Below are positions 42,838-54,934 of a stretch of 64,000 bases of DNA, piece after piece. A program made the translations under genes and the position numbers. A model generated the notes under the pieces. The model saw only the letters and a program-made list of their open reading frames with translations, did not search any database and was not told the DNA's origin. Where the stretch lies: the NCBI GenBank assembly GCA_963555705.1, contig OY743181.1, forward strand, positions 28,462,513 through 28,526,512, in the 5' to 3' direction. Origin of the DNA: Ligustrum vulgare. Taxonomy: Eukaryota > Streptophyta > Magnoliopsida > Lamiales > Oleaceae. The first letter of the stretch is position 1; each line of letters opens with the position of its first letter.

Positions 42838-44340
42838 GTAGCTAGAGCAAACATGATATTTCCAAAAACTTTAGCTTTCTACATTGGGAGTGTAGTAGTT
42901 ACTGGTTTATTTTTTCAAAATGTGCTTTTTGTTTTTTTTAAAGGGTATGCTGTTTCCCTGCTTAGTTATTTTGTTCTTTTAAAACTTTACTGTTTGTAGC
43001 TGTCCATTTTGGCAATGTAAATGTTTGCATGGCAGAGTAGCTACTTGATTTTTAAGTTTTCATAATTTATCAATTCTTCAATGAATTGTTTGCATGCCCG
43101 AGTAACAACAGGATTGGGCACTACATCTTTTAGCATTTTGATGGCATTAGCACATCAACCAATCGTCAGCCTCTAATTTATCATCACATTCTACTGTGAT
43201 GGTCGTTACAACTCACAATTTGCACAAATTTTACATGGAATTACTAAAATCAAGCCTAAAACTTCCAATAGCATCTTCCGTGCCTAAATATCCTAAAGAA
43301 TTAGCTATGCCATACCTACAATATTTGGCCAATTATAGTTGGTGTGAATACTATCTCCAAGTTCCAGCTCTTTAGGCTATATTTTTTTTTTTTAATGTTG
43401 TGATAAGCATTTCGTTATTCTGCAGATAATAGCGAAAACATTGATGGCCTGTCGACTGAAGGCATTGAAATTGCGTGTTTCCATCTACTATGGCATCTCC
43501 AAAAAATTGAAACGGTGTTGTTTATATGTTTTTTGTTTACTGATCAAGTTAAATGGGAAAGTGATTCAGAACAACCTTGTATTCAGTTAATGTTATAGGT
43601 GAAAAATAATGCGGGAACTACTTTAAGTTTTAAAAAAAATAATAACTACTGAGTAAGCAATGAGTGGTTTACTGTGGTTTGTCAAGAGGTCAAAGGAACA
43701 AAGTGAGACCATTATAAGGTGCTCTGATTTAAACAAAAGAGTAGTAGTACGTATATAATTTCTTCTAATCCTGATGTTTTTACTGCGAAGGATGGTTCCC
43801 ATTACCTAATTTATACCCTTCTGACCCTCTTCTATTTGTTGCCGTGAAGGTAAAAAATTAATAATCATTCTTAAAATTGCTACATTTAGTTCAAAGATCT
43901 TTCTTAGTATTATGTAATATTCCCTGATATTAGTATTTTTTTCATTTCAGAACTCCTTGAACAATTTTTTTTCTGAAATCCATGAGGCAATTTTTTATTT
44001 ATCTGATTTTGGTTTCTTACCTTTTGCTGACTTTTTCAATTTCAATGCAACTGTCATATGGCTAAATTAATCAAGGATGGAGGTTTTCTTAATGTTAATC
44101 ATGAAGAACTTTAAACCATGTGTCATTCTTCACATTCAAGTCCTGCACTTCAGATTCGATAAAGACGCATAGGGCAAGTTGTATAGTTTCAATTGTACTA
44201 AGGCAATTATAGGTAAAATCTTTCTACCTTTAGTGAATAGTTAATTTTTAAGTAGTTCTCTCTTTATTTGATAATTGGATTTAAGAAAATTATAATTTTC
44301 AATTTCGACATATTGGTGGAAATGACTTTATTTTTTTTAA
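42838..44340. other. Non-coding stretch, no gene seen
   Basis: AT-rich sequence with only short frames. It might include intron sequence of the SR-like gene remnant, but no second exon could be recognised. Confidence 0.5.
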
Positions 44341-45199
44341 GGTGGCGTTCTGTTTATATTTTATTTTGTATTTTCATTTTCGAAAATGTTTTGTATTTCC
44401 TGTTTTCATTTTTGTTTTTAAATTTGCTGAAAACGCGTTTGGTTTGTCATTTCTGAAAACTGTTTTTGAAAATGAAAAGCTGGAAAACACGTTCTTTTTG
44501 AAATTTTGCAGAATACTACTTAAACTATTTTTAATTAATTTACTTGCATAATACTACTGACTCAAACTCAAATTTCATTTCACAATATACTGAAAATATG
44601 ATTACATGCAACACACTAATGTGAGCATTAAGAGTTTATATTAATACAGTTTGATCAGGTTCGGGATTTGAGAAAGCTCTAGTTCTATTAAAATCCAAAA
44701 AATGCAAGTTCTTTCAAAATCACCAGAGTCCATTTATCAATGCATTTTTTTTGAAATATAACAAGAAGAATTTTTACTTAATTTTTTTTTTTTTTTTTTT
44801 TTGTAATGTTAATATTGAATTCAATAAAAGTTTATTTAAGCTTAGTTCCAAGTTAGGATAATTTTCAAAAAAAAAAAAAAAAAAAAAAAAAACTTTATTT
44901 GTGCTTAGTTCGGATAATTCTAAAAAAAATAATAATAAATAAATAAAATAAATAAAAAATTTATATTAAGCTTAGTTCCAAGTTAAAAATAAATAAAAAT
45001 TCCCAAAACGCGTTTTCCGCGTTTTGGACATTTTTTGTCGAAATACACACAAAATGCCCAAAACGAGGTTTTGGGCGTTTTGTGTACAATTTTTTTTTTT
45101 TTTCAAAATGCGTTTTCGAAAATGGTAAAGAGAACTCATTTTTAGCGTTTTCGAAAATAAAAACAGAAAACGACCTAAAAAAGCAAAGAGAACAGGGCC
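44341..45199. mobile_element. PIF/Harbinger-like non-autonomous element
   Basis: 859 bp flanked by TAA on both sides (44338-44340, 45200-45202), the 3 bp target preferred by this superfamily. Ends are GGTGGCGTTCTGTTT on the left and, on the minus strand from the right, GGCCCTGTTCTCTTTG. Inner arms share TTTCATTTTCGAAAA-like and AAACGCGTTT-like motifs in opposite orientation. There is no coding capacity. The interior holds long T and A runs (44780-44800, 44868-44891). Confidence 0.55.
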
Positions 45200-45485
45200 T
45201 AAGTTTTTGGCTTGATAATTTATTTTGATATGCTTTCGCAGTGGAGTTTATGCAGAATGATTCATTCTATTAATCAATATTGTTTGACTTTGTCGTACAT
45301 GTTGATAGAGCTGGTAGAAATTGGTTTCCGTATTCATTTAATGTTAACTAATTATTTTTTGTGTGAAGATAATGGAATTGAATTTTTTCCATTTATTTAT
45401 ATTGTGCATTGATGAAACCCAACTTCTAAGTGATGTCATTCATCATTTTCTCAAACTTAGTGAGTTTTGCAATATTTTAGTTAAT

Positions 45486-45725
45486 GTTAATATTTATACT
45501 TGAGCTTTTCCATTAATCGTTATTAGATAATACTTTTAATTAACTTTCATCCGACTTGTGATAATATATCAGGTTCTTAAAATTCGAAATTTTAATATTT
45601 GTACTTGAGCTTTTCCATTAATCGTTATTAGATAATACTTTTAATTAACTTTCATCTGGCTTGTGATAATATATCAGGTTCTTAAAATTCGAAATGTTAA
45701 TATTTATACTTGAGCTTTTCTATTC
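45486..45725. repeat. 105 bp tandem repeat, two and a part copies
   Basis: AATATTTATACTTGAGC starts copies at 45489, 45594 and 45699, exactly 105 bp apart. The copies are nearly identical; the third is cut short after about 25 bp. Confidence 0.9.
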
Positions 45726-46373
45726 ATAATTATAGATAATGCATTTGGCTCTTGTTTGGTGTAGTTAAAAAATAGATATTTAATAAATTTTTATCGAAGT
45801 TTAGTGCCGATTCACAATGTTTTCTAAAACATTATGACATGCTTCCCCTAGGTATGAGCATCAGTTGATCGATGATATGGTCTCTTACGCTGTGAAGATT
45901 GATGGGTATTTAGACTTCTCATGATCTCATCCTTACTTTTAGTGTAGTATATTTGGTCATTCTACTATCTTAATTTTCGGTTTTTAATAATAATAATAAT
46001 AATAATAATATTAATGATGTATAATTTTTGCCTTTAAGCTCTCGTAAATGCCTTCCATTCCCCTCGTCTTATTGCTTATATGAGCCGAATTTGAAGAGGA
46101 TCTCATCTATAACTTGTAAAATTTGCAGAAATCTCTTTGCTTCCCTTTTATGTTACATGTCACTAAAGCTATATAATTTTGGTTAATTATTTTATTTGTC
46201 ACTAATTGATTTAAGTCCAAATCCAGTATGAAGACTGGTTCTTAGCTCATTTGTGCAACGCACATTTAAAACTTATTAAGAAGAAAAGTTAATTGGTAAT
46301 TAGAATTTTATACAAAGTCTTTAAGATATGGGTCGAGTCTACAGAAAATTAAACCTGAACTCTAATATCAAAC

Positions 46374-46699
46374 TGTAAAGACCCAAATTCTTATAAAACA
46401 TTACTGTTACCAAAGGTTTATTAAAAAAAAAAAAAACCTTTCATCATGAATTTCAATCAGCTATTGAATCCCATTTCGACTAGAATTCGAGAAAATTGAA
46501 TAATTGAAACCTCTAACTTTAAAGAAATTTAATAAAATTAATGACCAATTTCATGTCAAAACTCAATTAAAAATAAAAGCATATCCACTGAAAATTTCCA
46601 GTATGCTACCTTTTATTTTATACCATGTTTTTCAATAAAATATTAATGTCATATCTAATAAAAGTTTACGACTACGATAGAAATAATAGAAGCATAGAG

Positions 46700-46731
<32 letters not shown>

Positions 46732-47657
46732 GTTAGTCAAATTTCGGCTCTTTGAAATGTGAAAACAAATAAATAGCCGCAAAAAGAGAAGCTCTAGCCT
46801 ATAAATTCATGCCTGAAAGGTTGAAACTTGTATCATTTCCATTTTCACTATCAACTTTTCATAAACCGTAAAGGTAACTCAACACAAGCTATAATGGCAG
46901 CAGATAATAACTTGCCTTTTATAGTAATTTATTGATATGCGTTAAATGGTCACGAATCATCTTTCTCCATGTTACATATCAATTTTCTCGAGAGCACACA
47001 TGCATGTAGTCATAAAATATTTGGTCATAGAAGAAACATTAATGAACGATATAGTAAATAACTAAATCTTGTTTCAAACTCAGAAATAAACAAGAAAGAG
47101 ATCCATAAATTAATAAAATAAAGTATTTTTGAAAATAAAATTACTTAATCAAATTACACCGGATTTGATTTATTGAACCCCATGAATCCTGGCATAACGA
47201 CTTTACCGCATCAACCGTCAACAAACGACCTATTCTAACCCGTGAGGAGTAGATGTGAGTATGTAAGAATACTCAGTAAGATACAAAAAATAATGGTACA
47301 ATCGTGAATAAAATATTTAAGAGCTCAATACATATCTTTGGTGCTGGATGGCCATGTCATAAAAATCATATCATATCTTTAACTTTCATAAGTATAATAA
47401 TTCAACAATATTGAAAAATAACTTAAACGGGACAAAACAAATGCACCTTGTTATCTTACCTTAAACCTCTGAAAAACTTGATTTGATGTACACAAAAGCT
47501 AATTTTTTCACTCCTTGAAACTGTCCTAAGATTTTATAATAAACTTAATTTCTTCCAAGATGGTGTGAAATACTCTGTTTGCCAGCTTAAATAAATCACA
47601 CGTAATGAAAGAAGAAAAAGAGGTATATTTCAAGTAAACTTCCTATCATCTAAAATC
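46374..47657. mobile_element. Possible truncated LTR (TGTAAAGACCC type)
   Basis: It starts TGTAAAGACCCAAATTC at 46374, like many long plant LTRs. Near 47245-47283 it has GTGAGTATGTAAGAATACTCA, similar to GGTGAGTATTTC...ATACTCAGTA at about 28531-28560 in the 3.1 kb insertion. The far end is not seen because the MULE is inserted at 47658. An (ATGT)n run lies at 46700-46729. Confidence 0.35.
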
Positions 47658-48435
47658 GGGTAAAATTAACAAATACTCACTGAACTTTAGAAGGGGAAGC
47701 ATTTACTCACCGAACTTTGGATTGTGTCAATCTTTCCTCACCTTCCACAATCTCATCCTAAAAACATAACGGAAATTTACACGTGACACAGGAAATCCAT
47801 CGTGGCACTGTATTACACTGTTAATGTTTCCACATCAGCTATTCTAACACCAATCACGACTTAAAGTTTTTGGACAAAAATTTCACGAGAAAGTTGGATG
47901 TCTTCATTGGGAAATTAGATATTCAATTCGAAATTAAAATCTCCTTCAATTCATAGAAGAATTTTTCATCATTATCCAAACTATTGGGGGTAAAGGAACT
48001 AGTCAACAAACTTTGATCCCTTCGCGGCATCGAACATCGCTGGATATTAAAGGGTAATATTTTCAGAATTGATGTTTGAATCGAGTCCCCACACATAGAG
48101 TTGCGATTTAAAGTATAGGTAATAAAGTGAGTATATCCATAATGGTTGCCTTAGAATTCATTGAAATTTTGGTTTATAAGATAGTGTCTTTTTTCAATTA
48201 TTTACAATACGGGAGGATGCAAGAAACTTTTGTTTGGTGTTGAGTCTAGTTAATTTGTAATAGCTATTACTAGCTTATGTGCGCATATGTTTTTGATGTG
48301 TGTAGTGTAACAAAATACCAAAATGAATGAATGAAGTTATAGAAGTAATATTCTCCCAGGCTACACACCCATTAACTTTGCTTCTGGTTTTTATTAATTA
48401 TTTTAAATGATGTTGATTTCAGTTGTCATTGAAAT

Positions 48436-51205
48436 TGAGATGGGAGTTAAGAATTCTGGAGTTTGCTAGAGTTGTAGACAAGTGGGCCACTAGCTGTCAG
48501 ATTGCCCAACATTGAGACAATGCCCTTTATGTGGAGAGGGGTTCATAAGGCTGCTTGAGGTGGAGAAAATGACAGTGAACTGAGGGAAGTTGTTCTTCCA
48601 TGTAGTCAGAGTACTTTTCGATACTTCAATTGGCATGCTGGAGAGTCAAGCAATGGCGGTGAAGTGAAAAATGCAACTAAAGAGGTTAACAATGAGTTGT
48701 CTCAATTACTCAGGATGTGCACATGTATATCAAATGAAGAAGATGTTGAAATAAATGTGATCACATTTGGAAGGGGTAAATGAAGTTCGGACGTGGAAGG
48801 GAAAGCTAAGGTCGAAGAATGATGGAAGTCTAATGTTCTTTTTTCAAACTTAATAGTAATTTGTAGTAGTAATGGGATGTAGTACTTTATGCTTAATGTG
48901 TAATGACTTGTGGCAGTGAACATAATGTGTATGAGCAGAACTATTAGCAGAATAGATGCCACTTAATGAAAAATCTAATTGTGTTATTAGTGAAAAATTT
49001 AGCAGTGTCTTCATGTTTATTTCTAAATGCTCTCTCACTTTTGATCCAAAGATGTTATATACATTCGAGTAAATACATATGTAATTACACAAGCATTGGA
49101 AGCATATACCTTCAGGTTCATTACTACCGTGTTATATACATTCAGGTAAATCTGAAGTTGTTATATACATTTCAGTTCATTACCAGTGTGTTATACGTGG
49201 AGGAAACAATATACCTTTTGTAAGGATGGAAAAATGGCTTGTATGCTCAAGCTACTCGGGATTAGCTCGGCTCGCAGCTCGAGTCGAGCTTTTTTTGGAG
49301 GGAAGAGCTTTGGCTCAACTCGGCTTGGGAGAAAAAAAAAAGCCTACCCAAAAAGCTGGAGCATTGAAATTCGATCACAAGCTCGGCTTAGTTCGTTGTA
49401 TATATACATTTTCAATAAAAAGTTTATGGATTTTATTATAAAAATAAAATAAAATAAAATTCAGAAGCTCGGGGTCTCGGCTGGAAAAACTCGAGCCTAA
49501 AGCTCGACCCCTAAAAGTTCGAGCCTTGATCTTTGACTTGCAAACTGGCTCGACTTAACTCATTGACATCCCTACCTTTATGGATAGTTATTAGAGAAGC
49601 CCTTGGAGTGCTTGACCTTTGGTAACTAATAGTGTCTTCTTCCATATTTCTATGACTTTAAAGATCATAATGCAAAACTAAAATTACTGTCTATCAACCA
49701 TGCGTAACATAAACAAACAACCCTGATAGCAGGCACCAATATAAATGATGATTACCAGGCAGAACATGAATATTAGAATTGTATCTTGCTTCATGCACAA
49801 TTATCCTACATGTGGACCTAGATTAGTCCTTAATAACTCTTCAGCAAAACTCCACAATAAACCAAATTGATTTTCATCGTTCCCCTCAATCATAATTTTA
49901 GCCAATCATCTAGCCCTTGCTGCAGTTTGTCTAACAGTGTTAATTTTCAAGTCATCTCTGAATCGCTTCCTAATCAATTTAGTTTTCCATTCAGGATCTG
50001 TGGGAGTCAAGAATTCTTGACTTTGCCACAATGGTAGAGAAGTGGGCCACTGGCTATCAGATTGCCAACAAAGAGATGATGCCCTGTGTATGGAGAGGGG
50101 GTCGTAAGACTACTTGAGGTGGAGAAAATGATAGTGAATAGATGGAAGTTTCTCTTTTCCATGTAGTCGGAGTACTTGTCGATACTTCAATTGGCATGCT
50201 GCAGAGTCAAGAGATGGCGGTGAAGTTAAAAATGCAACTCAAGAGGTTAACAATGAGTTGTCTCAATTACTCAAAATGTACACATGTATATATCAGATGA
50301 AGAAGATGTTGAAATAAATATGATCACATTTGGAAGGAGTAAATAAAGTTCATACGTGAAAGGGAAAGCTAAGGTCAAAGAATGATGGAAGTCTATTGTC
50401 TTTTTTTTTTAAACTTCATAGTAATTTGTAGTAGTAATGAGATGTAGTAATTTATGCTTAATGTGTAATGACTTGTGGCAATGAACATAATGTGTATGAG
50501 CATAACTATTAGCAGAATAGATGCCACTTAATGAAAAATCTGATTGTGTTATTAGTGGAAAATCTGGCAGTGTCTTCATGTTTATTTCTAAATGCTCTCT
50601 CGCTTTTGATCCGAAGTTGTTATATACATTCGAGTAAATATGAATGTAATTATACAAGCATTGGCAGCATATACCTTTAGGTTCATTACTAGTATGTTAT
50701 ATACATTCAGGTAAATCTGAAGTTGTTACATACATTCTGATTCATTACTAGCGTATTATATGTGGAGGAGCCAGCATACCTTTATGGACAGTTTTTACAG
50801 AAGCATTTGGGGTGCTTGACCATTGGTAATTAATAGTGTCTTCTTCTATATTTATATCACTTCAAAGATCATAATGAAAAACCAAAATTACTATCTATCA
50901 ACCATGCATAACATAAACAAAAAATCCTAATAGCAGCCACCAATATAAATGATGATTACCATGCAAAACATGAACAATACATCTGTATCTTCCTTCATGT
51001 ACAACTATCCTATATATGGAACCTAGATTACTCCTCAATAACTCTTCGACAAAACTCGAAAATAAACCAAATTGATGTTCATCGCTCCCCTCAATCGTAG
51101 TCTTAGCCAATCGTCTATCCCTTGCTGCAGTTTGTCTAACAATGTTGATTTTCAAGTCATGTCTAACTTGATTCCTAATCAATTTAGTTTTCCATTTAGG
51201 ATCCA
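48436..51205. repeat. 1.2 kb tandem duplication inside the MULE
   Basis: Unit A (about 48436-49998) and unit B (about 49998-51205) match along their length. Both contain, in order, GAAGTGGGCCACT-like, GGCGGTGAAGT, TAGCAGAATAGATGCCACTT and CCTAATCAATTTAGTTTTCC. Unit A is longer because of the 353 bp insertion at 49219-49571; without it both are about 1.2 kb. Divergence looks like roughly 8-10% by eye. Confidence 0.88.
49219..49571. mobile_element. hAT-type MITE in duplication unit A
   Basis: A 353 bp insertion absent from unit B. Left flank ATACCTTT (49211-49218) and right flank CTACCTTT (49572-49579) are an 8 bp duplication with one mismatch. The empty site in unit B (about 50774-50785) reads ATACCTTTATGG. 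The ends resemble each other: TAAGGATGGAAAAATGG on one side and, inverted, TAGGGATGTCAATGAG on the other. The interior is rich in GAGCTCGAG-like motifs. Confidence 0.82.
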
Positions 51206-51699
51206 CCTTAAATGTGTCTAGATATCTCTCGGTTACATACTCTGCTATGCAGTGCCTATTCGTGCCATCTCTCATGCATGTATGGTTATGATTGTATACC
51301 TTAATTTGGATGCAATTCAACTTTTTTTTCCTCAACTCCCAAATTCTCTAAAGACTCCCACATTTCCTTCTCTTCGTTAAAAGCAGGGTATGTGATGTAA
51401 CGCTCCTCATCGAATGAGTAATTTGTGTGCAATTCTTTAGACGATGGATCATACAAATTATCAGAATCAATCAAAGGTTCATTTGTATCTTCCTGTCCTT
51501 CTTCAACCTGGATGTTACAATTCAATCTCACCACAACACGTTCAGGAACATTGTAATCGTAGTGGAAATTATCATCGTTAACTTCATTCTCAAAATCAAC
51601 AAACTCATTAGCCGGGTCATCAAGTAGTTCGTGCTCATTTTCTGCCTCTGCAAGTGAGGTGAGTGGTAAGGTCAAATGGCTCACAACATTGGACCACAA
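50898..51699 (-). pseudogene. MULE transposase N-terminal fragment
   Basis: The upstream part (51301-51699) is acidic and includes DEERYITYPAFNEEKEMW, like the region before the MuDR DNA-binding domain. The downstream part (50898-51335, another frame) has NHNHTCMRDGTNRHC, a zinc-binding-like stretch, then VTERYLDTFKVDP and TIEGSDEHQFGLFSSFVEELL, as in MuDR-type transposases before the DDE domain. The segment between them is shortened and the frame changes. No catalytic DDE domain or SWIM zinc finger is present, so it cannot transpose by itself. Part of it is repeated at about 49580-49998. Confidence 0.72.
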
Positions 51700-52240
51700 A
51701 TCTATTACATAATATGAAAACTACGTATCATTCCATTTTTACAACATGTATTTCCTAATTTTCGAACTCAAACATCGGACTTACCTTCTTCGGGGACCAC
51801 CTTTGGTTGTGTCTAATACAACATCTTCAAGTATGCTAGTTTCCATTCATTGTGCTCCTATGTTTTTCAACATCCGAGGTAGATTCAACTGAGAATGCGA
51901 CAAAATTGAAGAACCTTAAGTTTTCTCTCTATTTTTCCCTTTCGTAGTAGACATGATGAGCCCTAATTTCGAGATTTATCGATTTTGCAGAAGCTTTAAG
52001 TCATGTTTGGTGTTAGCATAGCTGATGTAGAAACATTAACAGTCTAATATCGTGCCACGATAGATTGCCTGTGCCACGTGTAAATTTTCGTTATTTTTTT
52101 TGTACGAGATTTTGGAAGGTGGGGGACGGTTGATACAGTCCAAAGTTCGATGAGTATTTGATTCCCTTTGAAAGTTCAGTGAGTAAGTGTTTCCCCTTCT
52201 ATAGTACAGTAGGTATTTATTAATTTTACCCTCTAAAAAC

Positions 52241-52611
52241 CCACCAAATCTCAAAAGTATAACTACCAAATCAAAAACAACTTTTTTCCTACACACACAC
52301 ATGGCTGCCCAACTCAAAATTCAAAACCACAAATAATAAAATAATATTTAATGAAAACTTCTTTAAACTGAAATAACTTAGGCTTCGCTTATCTAAATGA
52401 ACTTCTTTCTTGAGTCTAATATACATTATTAATTGCAAGCTACTTAACGAGCCCAAAATTGATATATTTAGTTTTGCCGCATAAAAATCCATATATTTGA
52501 AAAATAAAATAGGAATTAAATATATTAATCACCTTAATCCCTAACTTTCAAAGTATAAGAAATGTAGCATATTAAATAATAAATTCTATTTTATGAAAAA
52601 TCTGGAACTTT
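52241..52611. other. Non-coding spacer
   Basis: AT-rich, with no recognisable feature. It may continue the LTR-like sequence interrupted by the MULE. Confidence 0.4.
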
Positions 52612-53498
52612 ACTTGTGGATGTGTGTCTAAGAACTTCTGAAACTGCTATGCTAGATCAGTCAACAAAGGGACAAAGATGGGTGGTGCTCCAAGTATGGA
52701 TGAGTCACAAGGTAGCATAGTAGCTACTCTATTAGTATTAGGATGATAGGATCTGTACTTGTGATTGTTACTGACTCTGTAAAGCTTGCTCCTTTTCAAT
52801 AGTTTATGACATGGAGACTTCCAATGTCCCTTTTGTTTGTAAAAGCTATATATATCACTGGAATTTCGAATATAAAACATGTTCTGATTCTACATAGATG
52901 GTTGAGAATGTACTACTAATATTGAAGTGCTAGATGAAGAGGGATGTACCTCTCCTGTAAGAGATGTCAAGCGTGTTTCCTTGGCCAAAAGTTCACTAAC
53001 CACTAAATCAATTGTGAAAAGTGGGGTACGATGCAAAATGGATCCCCTAAGTCCCTCAAACTCATTACGAAGTGTCATAAAAAATTGAACCAATCACTAC
53101 TCTTCTCTATAAATTATGTATTCTTTACATGTTTTCAAGTTTGTCGATTCTGTAAGAGTCAATTTATCCCAAATCAATGTCATGGAAATATAGAACTTGA
53201 GAATACTCATATTCTTCTGTTGTGAATCCCGTATATGAATTTCCAACTGATACCATTTTGTAAAGTTAGACTTAGTATAATTTGTGCAAATAAACCCATA
53301 CTTATTTTGATGATACATTGCCATATGTGCACCAATAGACTTCTCAACAGAATTGGAAATCCAAGTAAGAATTTTTGCACTCATTGACTCCCAATTACTT
53401 AACTCTATTTCATAATTATCATTGGTACTCTTCGATTTACCAACAATTCCACTGACATAACCCCACAATCTCTTAACCTTAAGGAAATTCCTCATCAC
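52612..53498 (-). pseudogene. Ty1/copia gag fragment
   Basis: The minus strand reads LWGYVSGIVGKSKS, AKILTWISNSVEKSIGAHMA, FYISMTLIWDKLTL (53097-53498), then RNEFEGLRGSILHRTPL and SELLAKETRL (52890-53093), then a zinc-knuckle segment, SFYKQKGHWKSPC (52647-52880). In the knuckle both leading cysteines are tyrosines. Small frame breaks separate the three pieces. No protease, integrase or RT follows. Confidence 0.78.
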
Positions 53499-54272
53499 TA
53501 TACTCCAATATGAATAATTATTTCCATTTAATCTAACATTAATTGATTGAAGTGAGTCATCCCCTTAAGTAGCCACAATGGAGTCATAAAGTAACAATTA
53601 CTAACCAATAGAAAAAAATAATAGCAACACAGTAACAAATAACCAAACGATCATCCACAAACTATCTCAAATATATGTGAATTAGCTGAAATAGGAGTTA
53701 TCTAAGGTAGATAACTTCAAATTGACTTGTAGAGGCAAGTAGAATATCAAACAAGAAGGCAAATCCTCGTTTTTTCCAGTAGTAATTGAGCTACAAACCA
53801 CCAAATTTGGGGTAGATAGCAACCAATAGAAACAAAGAATAATCAACTAAACCCAGTATCCAGACTGAAGAAAAATGCAGAAACTCGACATCAAGCAGCT
53901 TGAACACCGAAAAGCAGCAATAGTCGAACTACTTGCTCAAAACGGACCAGATTTGAGTGTGGATAAGGTGGATAAGGAGAATAAGGTAGAATCTAGGTAA
54001 ATGAATGGGTTTTTATCACCTATACCCTACCTTCTCTCCAAAACCTAGCACAAAATCAAAATCAAATGAACAGTAACCCATGATATTGAACCTTCTGAAT
54101 CAAAGTCCAGGCTCATAATAACCTGGGAAAGAGTACACATCTTCTATTTGGTAGTTATTTACAGGTAGATATAGCTGAATCTAATACTTAAACTAGAGAA
54201 CATGATAAGAAGAAGGATCGGTGAAGAAGCTCGAAGAATTTTGTGGCTTTCTATTTAGTGTCATGAAATCTG
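53499..54272 (-). other. Leader of the truncated copia element
   Basis: Non-coding DNA between gag and the primer-binding site, with no motif seen. Confidence 0.5.
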
Positions 54273-54284
54273 GCTCTGATAGCA
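54273..54284 (-). other. Primer-binding site (initiator tRNA-Met type)
   Basis: The minus strand reads TGCTATCAGAGC, matching the usual plant copia site TGGTATCAGAGC at 11 of 12 bases. It supports the truncated copia reading. An LTR edge TGAAATATAT begins at 54287 on the plus strand, two bases further out. Confidence 0.72.
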
Positions 54285-54286
54285 TA

Positions 54287-54660
54287 TGAAATATATGAAC
54301 TAATATAAATCAAAATAAAGAACTAGAAATGAGAAAGATTATCACATGAGGAGGAGGAGGAGGAGGAGAAGAACACCATTGATAGAGAGAACCAAACTTC
54401 AAAAGTGGAGGCTACAAGAATATGTCCGAATTGTGAACAGAAAAGGATATAAATACTACAAGGAGAAAAAGACTAAATTACCCTTATATCTATTATTTAA
54501 AACATTAACAATTCACATAAAAAATTGCACCACCTTTGAATTGCAATTAAGGCCATCAAACTTCACTAATTGGAAAACTTGTGTTCTTAACTTTTTGTTT
54601 GATTGAATTATTATTTTCAACCTTCCATTAAATAGAACATTTTGTCTTTGATAATGATTT
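54287..54660 (-). repeat. Probable 5' LTR of the truncated copia element (outer end unclear)
   Basis: Sequence outward from the primer site, with TG at the inner end. It contains a (GAG)n run at 54349-54371. Without a second LTR in the window the outer border cannot be set. Confidence 0.4.
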
Positions 54661-54934
54661 ATATCAAGATATTATTTTCACAAGCTTTAAAATAAGGAAA
54701 AATTATTTTATCGCACGTTTGCATCAATCATTTTCTTAAATATGACTAAAAAATTAATTTTTTATGCATACCATCAAAATTTCAGACAAAAATCATTATA
54801 AAAGATGATATGTACTAATTAATGAAAATATCAAATATCAAAACACGTTGAAAAAAGTTAAAAGACTGCGGATATATTACGTATAATTAAAATATGATGC
54901 AGCTAAAAAAATTGTTACTTGAATATAATTAGGG

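Larger units (their letters stand above)
47658..52231 (-). mobile_element. Mutator-like element (MULE) with long TIRs
   Basis: A 4574 bp element. Terminal inverted repeats of about 215-245 bp (47658-47872 and 52000-52231) both begin GGGTAAAATTAA. The right one has an extra 33 bp from a local repeat. Flanks TCTAAAATC (47649-47657) and TCTAAAAAC (52232-52240) are a 9 bp duplication with one mismatch, the Mutator hallmark. It contains only N-terminal transposase sequence on the minus strand (50898-51699), plus an internal tandem duplication and a hAT MITE. A possible start at about 51953 (MSTTKGKNREKT) ends at once in a stop. Confidence 0.88.

Noticed and set aside
44268..44551. Short Phe/Leu-rich frames that look like membrane segments
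   Set aside because: They translate T-rich ends of a PIF/Harbinger-like element.
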